Source: Phycisphaerae bacterium (GTDB lineage Bacteria; Planctomycetota; Phycisphaerae; Phycisphaerales; SM1A02). Taken from it: DNA of 64,000 bases. Where the stretch lies: positions 1 through 64,000 of the forward strand of contig VGXN01000003.1 of the NCBI GenBank assembly GCA_016873335.1, read 5' to 3'. Position numbers and translations under genes: made by a program. Positions 18,382 through 24,712 of this stretch are shown here, one piece after another. Each line of letters begins with the position of its first letter. Position 1 is the first letter of the stretch. The notes beneath the pieces were generated by a model. That model was not told the DNA's origin and did not search any database. It was given only the letters and a program-made list of their open reading frames with translations.

Positions 18382-19685
18382 CGTGAACTGCGCTTCCATT
18401 GTGCAGTCGACCCATCGCTTTGGCAAGTGTCGCCCTCGGCGAATGTGCGGTTGCCGAGCGCTTCCAGTTGTGCCGCACGAAGCGATCCGAGGATCTCACC
18501 CGAAGGGTCCCTTCTGCCTGGGACTGCGGCATCGAAGCCAACGCACAGCACATCCGCCACGCGCACTTGATCCGGCGATCGTGCGGGGACCACTTGTCCC
18601 GATTCTGGAATCAGAAGCACCAATTGATGGGCTGCGAGCAGTCCACACAGTTGGTGGACAGCTGCCGACTCGATGACCAACTCATCCATCAGCGAATCGA
18701 ATGTGGCAGCCTTCCCGCTCTGATGCCGATGACAGATGTGCTCCATGGCACTGACAACCAGCGCGGGATCGAAAGCGCGCAGCGGATGTGACGACTCGCT
18801 GCGGACGCGGTCGTTGCTGAGCAGCGCGTTCAGCAGTGAACTGACCTGCAGCCCAAACAGGATGATGAGCCACATCGCGTACACCCAGAACATGAAGAGC
18901 GGCACGAGACCAAGCGAGCCGTACAACCGATTCCCCGAAAACGCTCGTTCCATATAGATCGAGAGGAACTTGCGCCCCAACTCGATGCCGACCGTAGCCA
19001 CCAGTGCGCCCGCAAGAAGTGTCTTCCACCGCATTCGGACGGTGGGCATGACCCCGTACGCCAGCACTAGAACCGCCAGCAGCAGCACGAAGCCGAGCGC
19101 GGGGCGTATGTAGCCATACGCGGCGGGGAATGTGGGCTGTCCATCAATGACGCGCTTCAGTTCGCCGTCGATGAACGGAAGCGCCGCGAGAAGGACGGGA
19201 CCAAGTGTGAGCATCGTCCAGTACACGAGGAGCCGTCGGTGCCACGGGCGATCGCTCGGCGCACGACAGACGATGTTGAACGCCTTTTCGATCGCGACGA
19301 TCAGCCAGATCGCGGAGAGCAGCACGACGGCAAGTCCGATGAAGCCGAGTGTGGAGAGATCAACCGTTCCCGAGACGCGAACAAGTTCCTCGATCCACGC
19401 GCTCACAGGCTGCTGCTCCGCACTCGTCCCATCCTTGGTGACGGTCACGCCAATCTCATCAAGTCCCGCCATCGATGCCATGGACGTCACGAACTTTGGA
19501 AACTCGTCTCCCGTAAGCGTGCGAATGAGCAGCGTCGCAACGAACAGCACGGGGATCATGCCAAAGAGCGTTCGGAACGACAGCGCGGCCGCCATATCGG
19601 GCGCGCGTACTTCGCTCAGGTGCCGAGCGCAGTAGCGGGTGATGGCCCAGCCACGGCTTGAAGTGCGCACAAGATCGATGTCCAC
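18378..19685 (-). CDS. YihY/BrkB-family membrane protein with winged-helix-like C-terminus
   Basis: Polytopic membrane protein of 435 residues. It has the family opening AAALSFRTLFGMIPVLFVATLL, about six hydrophobic segments, and LYGSLGLVPLFMFWVYAMWLIILFG. After the membrane part (from about residue 300) is a soluble region with helix-turn-helix-like spacing (AATFDSLMDELVIESAAVHQLCGLLAAHQLV), the Rrf2-like tail seen in many YihY proteins. Function of the family is unsettled; it was once annotated as RNase BN. Start is a GTG at 19685, 6 nt after TAGGAT. Upstream lies the repeat lipoprotein (9 bp gap), downstream the coupled STAS gene. Confidence 0.85.
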   Translation of the reverse strand: MDIDLVRTSSRGWAITRYCARHLSEVRAPDMAAALSFRTLFGMIPVLFVATLLIRTLTGDEFPKFVTSMASMAGLDEIGVTVTKDGTSAEQQPVSAWIEELVRVSGTVDLSTLGFIGLAVVLLSAIWLIVAIEKAFNIVCRAPSDRPWHRRLLVYWTMLTLGPVLLAALPFIDGELKRVIDGQPTFPAAYGYIRPALGFVLLLAVLVLAYGVMPTVRMRWKTLLAGALVATVGIELGRKFLSIYMERAFSGNRLYGSLGLVPLFMFWVYAMWLIILFGLQVSSLLNALLSNDRVRSESSHPLRAFDPALVVSAMEHICHRHQSGKAATFDSLMDELVIESAAVHQLCGLLAAHQLVLLIPESGQVVPARSPDQVRVADVLCVGFDAAVPGRRDPSGEILGSLRAAQLEALGNRTFAEGDTCQSDGSTAQWKRSSR

Positions 19686-19697
19686 GGTGCAATCCTA
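19686..19697 (-). promoter_or_regulatory. TAGGAT, N6, GTG before yihY
   Basis: Same arrangement as before plsY: the TAG stop of the preceding gene is the start of TAGGAT (19697-19692), followed by 6 nt and GTG. AGGA could equally be a ribosome site. Confidence 0.4.
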
Positions 19698-21716
19698 ACG
19701 GTTGCCAGGCGCATTTCCCGCGGGATTCGCATGATGGACAGCAGGGTGGTCGAAGACCCCGCGCGCGCGCATTCCCATCATCGGAGTGTCGAGCGGTGCG
19801 GCAGTGCCCATATTGGGCCACTGCCAGACGATGTCGTCCGTCCACGGTCCACTGCTGGTGAACGCATCCATACTGCCAAGCAGCAGCAGACTGAGTGAAC
19901 GCGCGGCGCGGTGATCGGGGTGATAGGTGTTCGGTCCCGACTCGCCTTGACGGTAGGGACCAGCAGCGCTGAAGTGATCGTGGCCGCCAAAGTCGACGAG
20001 CGCCGCGAGCGCACTTTGCGCGGCGGATCCCTGCACGAGCGCGCCGCCGCGGTAGGAGTCGTTGCCGTCCGCATCGATCAGCACGCCGACCGCTTCATCC
20101 CACGCTGCGCCCTGTGCCGCGCTGATGGTCGACCAGTATGTGTCGTCGCCGCTGAGATCAATCAGTGCGCCCGCCGCCTGATGGCAGCCGAACCCCTGCG
20201 AGTAGTGGCTGCCGCGGTAGAGATCGTGGCCTGCCGTATCGCAGAGCACACCAAGCCCAAGCCAGTACGCACCGCCCTGCGAAAACTCATCGGCTTCATA
20301 GCGGTCATCGCCGCCAATGTTCACGAGCGCACCAATGCCGCCGGGCAGAAGCCTGCGTGCACCGACTGCCATGCCCTGCGAAAAACTCAGCGTGATGCCC
20401 GGAACCGCATCCGCGCCGCCTGTCAAGCCACGACTGTGGTGCAGGTCATTTCCCGCGTTGTCGATCAGGAGTCCAATGCCGACGGGTCCACCGAGACCTT
20501 GGGAAAATCCCCGGTCGAAGTACACATCACGGCCCGCATCATCGAAGAGGAATCCCGCGCCGCAAAGTCCTGCCCCGAGCGACCACTGTCCACAGTCGTA
20601 CACATCGTCACCCGCGCGGTCCATGAGCAGCCCGACGCCGAGCCATCCGCATCCGCCGCTGAGACGCCCACCCGAGTACCGATCATTGCCGGCAACATCG
20701 AGCACGAGCGACATCCCGCGCCACGCGCCAGCCGGACCTTGTTCCGAGCTCCCTTCGTACTGGTCATTACCCGCCAAGTCGATGATGGCCTGATTGCCCT
20801 CGCGAATCGTTCCCCAGACATAGCGATCGTTGCCGCCTGAATCGAACACGCCCGCGAGACGGGACATGTCGTAGCGATTGTCGCCGAGTCCACCGACCAC
20901 GATCCAGCCAATGCCTGGAAGCTCCTGTGCCGTGAACACGGCGCCTTCGATGGCAGCGGCGATTTCAGGCGCAACAGGCTCCGCTTCCTCCTTGCTCCAA
21001 TCGGCTGTGACGCCGAACTCCGCATCGGCGTGGACGAGTGTGCGTGCGATGGCCCACATCAAGCCGTTCTCGCCGCGCAGTCGTGTCCCGAGCTGCTCCG
21101 ATGCGGCGCGCAGCGCCGTGCGTGTTTCGCCCGATGGACTGATCTCGATGCGGAGCATGCGGGCGATCGATTCCACCTCGTCGATGCTCGGGCGGTCGCG
21201 GAGCGAATCCTCCAGCAGAAGCCGCGGATGGTTCAGCAGGAAATCCATCGCATAGATCGCACCCTGCGCGGTCGGCACGGGGACGGAACCTTGTGGCGGA
21301 GCAAGCTGACTGGCATCGAGTTGCCACGCTCGGCAGACGAAATCCGCCGCGCGACGCATGTGTGAGACGGGCGATGTCTGATCGGGAGTGGGCACACACG
21401 GCAGCAGGAGTTTCGCAGCGCTCGATGCCGCTTCGCTTGGCTTCGCGGCGATGTCGTGCATGGGAGCGCACATGCGGTCGTCTGCGTTCTTCTGCAGGGC
21501 ATCCTGCACGCGAAGTTCCGTGGCCCGCGCTTCAGCGGCGAGCCCGCGGTCGGTGAGCGCCCGAGTCACGCGCGATGATCCACTGTGCAGATCGAGCAGC
21601 GCGGTCGTTCTGGCGCTTGCCTCCGACAAAGTGATCGGTTGCTGCGGAGTGCTCGCGGGATCGACGCTCGCACAGCCAGCGAGCGTCACGGTCAGCAAGA
21701 GGACGGTCGGTCGCAC
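19695..21716 (-). CDS. Lipoprotein with eleven D-x-x-G-x-D-x-Y repeats
   Basis: Protein of 673 residues from a GTG at 21716. Residues 2-14 are a hydrophobic signal ending in the lipobox LAGC (C15). Residues ~20-330 are helical and unrecognised. From about residue 340 to the C-terminus come eleven repeats of about 33 residues built on D-x-x-G-x-D-x-Y (FDSGGNDRY, IDLAGNDQY, LDVAGNDRY, MDRAGDDVY, FDDAGRDVY, IDNAGNDLH, VNIGGDDRY, CDTAGHDLY, IDLSGDDTY, IDADGNDSY, VDFGGHDHF), with QG and small residues between. The Asp/Gly/Asn pattern suggests a calcium-binding beta-roll or beta-helix on the cell surface; it is not a canonical RTX nonapeptide. Promoter TATCCT-N6-GTG fixes the start. Head of a run with yihY, STAS and nuoB. 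Confidence 0.75.
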   Translation of the reverse strand: MRPTVLLLTVTLAGCASVDPASTPQQPITLSEASARTTALLDLHSGSSRVTRALTDRGLAAEARATELRVQDALQKNADDRMCAPMHDIAAKPSEAASSAAKLLLPCVPTPDQTSPVSHMRRAADFVCRAWQLDASQLAPPQGSVPVPTAQGAIYAMDFLLNHPRLLLEDSLRDRPSIDEVESIARMLRIEISPSGETRTALRAASEQLGTRLRGENGLMWAIARTLVHADAEFGVTADWSKEEAEPVAPEIAAAIEGAVFTAQELPGIGWIVVGGLGDNRYDMSRLAGVFDSGGNDRYVWGTIREGNQAIIDLAGNDQYEGSSEQGPAGAWRGMSLVLDVAGNDRYSGGRLSGGCGWLGVGLLMDRAGDDVYDCGQWSLGAGLCGAGFLFDDAGRDVYFDRGFSQGLGGPVGIGLLIDNAGNDLHHSRGLTGGADAVPGITLSFSQGMAVGARRLLPGGIGALVNIGGDDRYEADEFSQGGAYWLGLGVLCDTAGHDLYRGSHYSQGFGCHQAAGALIDLSGDDTYWSTISAAQGAAWDEAVGVLIDADGNDSYRGGALVQGSAAQSALAALVDFGGHDHFSAAGPYRQGESGPNTYHPDHRAARSLSLLLLGSMDAFTSSGPWTDDIVWQWPNMGTAAPLDTPMMGMRARGVFDHPAVHHANPAGNAPGNR

Positions 21717-21728
21717 GCGCGAAGGATA
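21717..21728 (-). promoter_or_regulatory. TATCCT, N6, GTG (leaderless-type start)
   Basis: TATCCT at 21728-21723 on the minus strand, then 6 nt, then GTG at 21716 of the repeat lipoprotein. Its -35 position (17 bp away) is occupied by the -10 of the divergent gene. Confidence 0.6.
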
Positions 21729-21745
21729 GAAAGGAGTGCAGCGAC

Positions 21746-21758
21746 TACCTTCCGCGCG
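21746..21758 (+). promoter_or_regulatory. TACCTT, N7, ATG (leaderless-type start)
   Basis: TACCTT at 21746-21751 then 7 nt and the ATG at 21759 of the pseudouridine synthase gene. Separated by exactly 17 bp from the divergent -10 at 21723-21728. Confidence 0.55.
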
Positions 21759-22769
21759 ATGCGGCGACGCCGAAACAAACCGACCCATGCGTTCATGGAT
21801 GCCGCGCGTGGCATTCGCATCCAAAAGGTGATCGCGGATGCAGGCGCCGCATCGCGGCGTGAGGCGGAGCAGATGATCGAAGCGGGGCGCGTGAGCGTCA
21901 ACGGCGAGATCGTGTCGGCGCTCCCGGCATGGGTCGATCCCGCGCGCGACCGAATCGCCATCGATGGCAAGCCGATGCAGCGGGCGCAGGAGCATGTGTT
22001 TGTGATGCTGCACAAGCCAGGCGGATCGTTGGTGACGCGCTCCGATCCGGAGGGGCGCGCATCGGTGCTTGCGCTCGTCGACCATCCCAGCGGGGCGCGG
22101 CTGAATCCAGTGGGGCGCCTCGATGTGGATGCCATCGGTCTCGTGCTGCTGACCAATGACGGAGAACTCATCAACCGTCTCACGCATCCGCGGTACGAGA
22201 TCGGGAAGGAGTATGAAGTGCTCGTTCGCAGTGATGTGCAGGCGGCTGATCTGCCGCACATCGAAGCGGCGCTTTTCGGTGCGGCTTCCGGGACGTCCGC
22301 AGATGGGGGGCAACTGTCGCATGTGCGCATCCTGCGCCGCGAGGGAGAGCGCACGCTGCTCGCCATTGAGGTGAACGAGCCGCGGCAGCGCACCATTCGT
22401 GACGCGCTTGCCGAGATCGGTCGCCCGGTGAAGCGCATCAAGCGCACGCGGATCGGTCCGCTGCAACTGCGCGGGCTTGCAGTCGGTGAGTGGCGTGATC
22501 TGACGAGCGGTGAACTGGCGCAACTGCGAGCGGCCGCGTTTGCCGATGCGGCGACGATTCGTCAGCGCCGTGAACGCGCCCTGCAGGCGCTCGATCGCAC
22601 GCCGCGCCAGACGCGTGGCGCGCAGCGCATTGTCCGAGCGCCGGGAGGAAAGCGTGACTTTCGCGCAGGAAAGGCGAATCCGCGGACCGTGGGCGGCAAC
22701 CGCAACTTCCGCGCGAGCAAGCCAGACCAGCGCGGTCGCAAGTCCGAGTTTCGTGGTCGCCAACGCTGA
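21759..22769 (+). CDS. RNA pseudouridine synthase, RsuA/RluB family
   Basis: Protein of 336 residues. N-terminal S4 RNA-binding domain (IRIQKVIADAGAASRREAEQMIEAGRVSVNG), then the catalytic domain with GRLDVDAIGLVLLTNDGEL containing the catalytic aspartate, and the closing motif EVNEPRQRTIRDALAEIGRPVKRIKRTRIGPL. It would modify 16S or 23S rRNA; RluB is the nearest guess. The last ~70 residues are an Arg/Gly/Lys-rich tail with a repeated RDFRAGK/RNFRASK/SEFRGR pattern, probably RNA-binding. ATG at 21759 is chosen because of TACCTT-N7; an ATG at 21795 is the alternative. Followed by the fmdB-like and DUF429-like genes. Confidence 0.9.
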   Translation: MRRRRNKPTHAFMDAARGIRIQKVIADAGAASRREAEQMIEAGRVSVNGEIVSALPAWVDPARDRIAIDGKPMQRAQEHVFVMLHKPGGSLVTRSDPEGRASVLALVDHPSGARLNPVGRLDVDAIGLVLLTNDGELINRLTHPRYEIGKEYEVLVRSDVQAADLPHIEAALFGAASGTSADGGQLSHVRILRREGERTLLAIEVNEPRQRTIRDALAEIGRPVKRIKRTRIGPLQLRGLAVGEWRDLTSGELAQLRAAAFADAATIRQRRERALQALDRTPRQTRGAQRIVRAPGGKRDFRAGKANPRTVGGNRNFRASKPDQRGRKSEFRGRQR

Positions 22770-22801
22770 CTTGGGGGTGTGCGTTCCCTACACTTCTCCG
22801 T
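22766..22801 (+). promoter_or_regulatory. Promoter CTGACT-N17-TACACT-N7-ATG
   Basis: TACACT at 22789-22794, 7 nt before the ATG at 22802; CTGACT (4 of 6 to TTGACA) lies 17 nt further upstream, at the very end of the preceding gene. Confidence 0.5.
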
Positions 22802-23038
22802 ATGCCGCAGTACGAATATGTTTGTGAGAACGATGGTGAAGTGATCACGCTGCTCCGACCGATGGCGCAGGCCGATGACCCGGTCGCTGATCCCGAAGGA
22901 AAGGGCAGAACGTTCACCCGTCGGCTCAGCACCTTTGGGGTATCAGGAGCAGAAGGTGGAACGTCCGCTGCGCCGCATGTGCATGTCGGTGGATGCTGTC
23001 CGTGCGGCAAACCACAGTCGGCATGCGGTCGCCAGTGA
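22802..23038 (+). CDS. FmdB-like small zinc-ribbon protein
   Basis: Protein of 78 residues opening with MPQYEYVCENDGEVITLL, the FmdB/CxxC regulatory protein pattern. The usual first CxxC pair is reduced to one cysteine here (C8, then Asp where the second should be). The C-terminus is cysteine-rich (GGCCPCGKPQSACG) and could provide metal ligands instead. Function of the family is not firmly known. The stop overlaps the start of the next gene (GTGA). Confidence 0.65.
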   Translation: MPQYEYVCENDGEVITLLRPMAQADDPVADPEGKGRTFTRRLSTFGVSGAEGGTSAAPHVHVGGCCPCGKPQSACGRQ

Positions 23039-23778
23039 GCGCGCCCATTCTGCATGGCGTGGACTTTTCTGGGGCGGATCAGGGTGGTCTGCACAAGATT
23101 CGGATTGCCACGCTCGAGTCGGGCAGCGTTCGGCTCGCCCGCGCGGATCGTGGGCAACTGCTGCGCGCAATCATCGATTCATCGGCGAGCACTGAGCGTC
23201 ATATCTGGCGTATCGATGCTCCCGTGGGATTGCCGCTCGCGACGCTGCGCGCGCACGGTGTTCGTGAGGAGTGGCTCGCCTCCGCGAAGTGGGCGCTTGA
23301 AAGCGGATCGCCTCGCGTATGGCGTTCCATGATGCGGTCGGTTTCGCGCGAAGAGCCGCGCCGCCGCGCGGACATCGAGGCGCGGACACCAATGGCCCCG
23401 ATGAATCTGCGCATCTTCAAGCAGACATGGACGCTGATGTGCGAAGTGCTGCTGCCGCTGCACGCGGCGGGCATTTCGATCGTGCCGATGGCGCCTACCG
23501 CATCGAACGCGATGGTCTGCGAAGGTTGTCCGGCGAGCGTTCTGCAGCGCCGAGGCTGGCCTGCGCGCGGATACAAGGGCTCCGGCGGTCCGCCGCGCGA
23601 GGTGAGACACACGATTCTGCAGAAGCTGATGGGTACGGGACTTCGAGTTCCACCGCGCATCGCGGCGGAAGCGGAGGAGGACGAAGAAGGCGACGCGCTC
23701 GATGCGCTCCTGCTCCTGACGCCGCCGCAGGTGACGGTGGTGCCGCGCGAGGCGCTTGTGGAAGGTTGGGTGTACTGA
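23035..23778 (+). CDS. DUF429-like predicted nuclease
   Basis: Protein of 247 residues from a GTG at 23035 whose last two bases are the first two of the preceding TGA stop; an ATG at 23023 is the alternative. HGVDFSGADQ at the start, WRIDAPVGLP in the middle and GDALDALLLLTPP near the end give an acidic residue spacing typical of the RNase H-like DUF429 family; EGCPASVLQRRGWPARGYKG is also characteristic. Predicted nuclease; substrate unknown. Confidence 0.6.
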   Translation: MSAPILHGVDFSGADQGGLHKIRIATLESGSVRLARADRGQLLRAIIDSSASTERHIWRIDAPVGLPLATLRAHGVREEWLASAKWALESGSPRVWRSMMRSVSREEPRRRADIEARTPMAPMNLRIFKQTWTLMCEVLLPLHAAGISIVPMAPTASNAMVCEGCPASVLQRRGWPARGYKGSGGPPREVRHTILQKLMGTGLRVPPRIAAEAEEDEEGDALDALLLLTPPQVTVVPREALVEGWVY

Positions 23779-23813
23779 AGCGCGGCTTGGGCGCGCGGCT
23801 GCGGACCCTGCGA

Positions 23814-24533
23814 TCAGACGCCCCGCGTTTGCGGTTCCCAGATGATCTTGTGAAGCTGCATCTGCACTCGCACTCGAAGTCCATCCGCAAGAACCCACGC
23901 CGCAAGATCGCGCGGTGAGAGCCCCTGCATGCCGCCAATCTCGACGCCGCGCGGCTGTTCATGAACGGGCGAGAACAACACGCAGCGGCAGCGTTCGATC
24001 AGGCGGTGGGTTCGCGTGGTCTCCCGCGCAAACTCATAGTCGCCGCGCGAGCAGATCACGAACTTCACTTCATCGTGTGCCCGCAGCCGATCCACATTCG
24101 ACCAGTCCATGCGGTTCGCCTCGCCAGATCCTGGCGTCTTGATGTCAAGAATGATGTGTGCTCGGGGATCGACGGGAGTCGTGTTGATGGCGCCCGATGT
24201 CTCGATCAGCACGGTGCGACCCGCATCGAGCAGTTCACGGATCAGGTCGAACGCCTCCCGCTGAGCGAGAGGTTCACCGCCGGTGATCTCCACAAGATCG
24301 CAGTCGTAGGAGAGCGCCTCGCGCAGCACATCGGCGCGTTCGCGCAGCGATCCCTCGCGAAAGGCATACTCGGTATCGCAGTACCCGCACCGCAGGGGAC
24401 AGCCCGTCAGGCGCACGAACACACAGGGCGCACCTGCCCAGGTCGACTCGCCTTGAACAGAGTGGAAGATCTCGTTGATTCGCAGTGGCACGGGAATCTC
24501 GACAGCAAGGGGCACTTCAGCGGACGGATCCAC
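23814..24533 (-). CDS. queE: 7-carboxy-7-deazaguanine synthase
   Basis: Radical SAM enzyme of up to 239 residues in the queuosine/preQ0 pathway. RINEIFHSVQGESTWAGAPCVFVRLTGC is the family opening; the cluster cysteines C45, C49, C52 lie in CPLRCGYC; ETSGAINTT and EITGGEPLAQ follow. The start is unclear: the most upstream codon is a GTG at 24533 that lies directly after the T run of the tRNA terminator; GTGs at 24515 and 24491 are also in frame and none has a ribosome site. Other queuosine genes are not in the window. Convergent with the DUF429-like gene. Confidence 0.88.
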   Translation of the reverse strand: MDPSAEVPLAVEIPVPLRINEIFHSVQGESTWAGAPCVFVRLTGCPLRCGYCDTEYAFREGSLRERADVLREALSYDCDLVEITGGEPLAQREAFDLIRELLDAGRTVLIETSGAINTTPVDPRAHIILDIKTPGSGEANRMDWSNVDRLRAHDEVKFVICSRGDYEFARETTRTHRLIERCRCVLFSPVHEQPRGVEIGGMQGLSPRDLAAWVLADGLRVRVQMQLHKIIWEPQTRGV

Positions 24534-24534
24534 G

Positions 24535-24560
24535 AAAAAGGGCGCCCGTGGGCGGCGCCC
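24535..24560 (-). terminator. Rho-independent terminator after tRNA-Leu
   Basis: On the minus strand a perfect 7-bp stem GGGCGCC...GGCGCCC with a 7-nt loop (24560-24540) followed by TTTTT (24539-24535), beginning 7 nt after the tRNA 3' end and ending 1 nt before the furthest queE start. Confidence 0.9.
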
Positions 24561-24567
24561 TCATGAA

Positions 24568-24651
24568 TGCCCAGAAGAGGACTCGAACCTCCAAGAGATT
24601 TCTCCCACCAGCACCTCAAGCTGGCGCGTCTGCCAATTCCGCCACCTGGGC
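24568..24651 (-). tRNA. tRNA-Leu (GAG anticodon)
   Basis: 84-nt class II tRNA. Acceptor stem GCCCAGG pairs with TCTGGGC, discriminator A; CCAGC-TTGAGGT-GCTGG is the anticodon arm with anticodon GAG; GGTTCGAGTCC is the T arm; a long variable arm (TGGGAGAAATCTCTT region) marks it as Leu. The CCA end is not encoded. Confidence 0.95.
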
Positions 24652-24663
24652 AACGGACGGAGC

Positions 24664-24669
24664 AGTATA
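24664..24669 (-). promoter_or_regulatory. -10 TATACT of tRNA-Leu
   Basis: TATACT on the minus strand, 12 nt before the tRNA 5' end. No clear -35 at 16-18 nt. Confidence 0.5.
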
Positions 24670-24712
24670 TGGAGTCGGGCTTGAAGCGCGGGGGGATCAG
24701 TCCGTGAGTGCG

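Noticed and set aside
19695-21716. RTX toxin-type calcium repeats
   Set aside because: RTX is a nonapeptide GGxGxDxUx in tandem; here the units are about 33 residues long with DxxGxDxY.
22802-23038. Complete FmdB zinc ribbon
   Set aside because: The second cysteine of the first CxxC is aspartate, so a normal zinc ribbon cannot be claimed.
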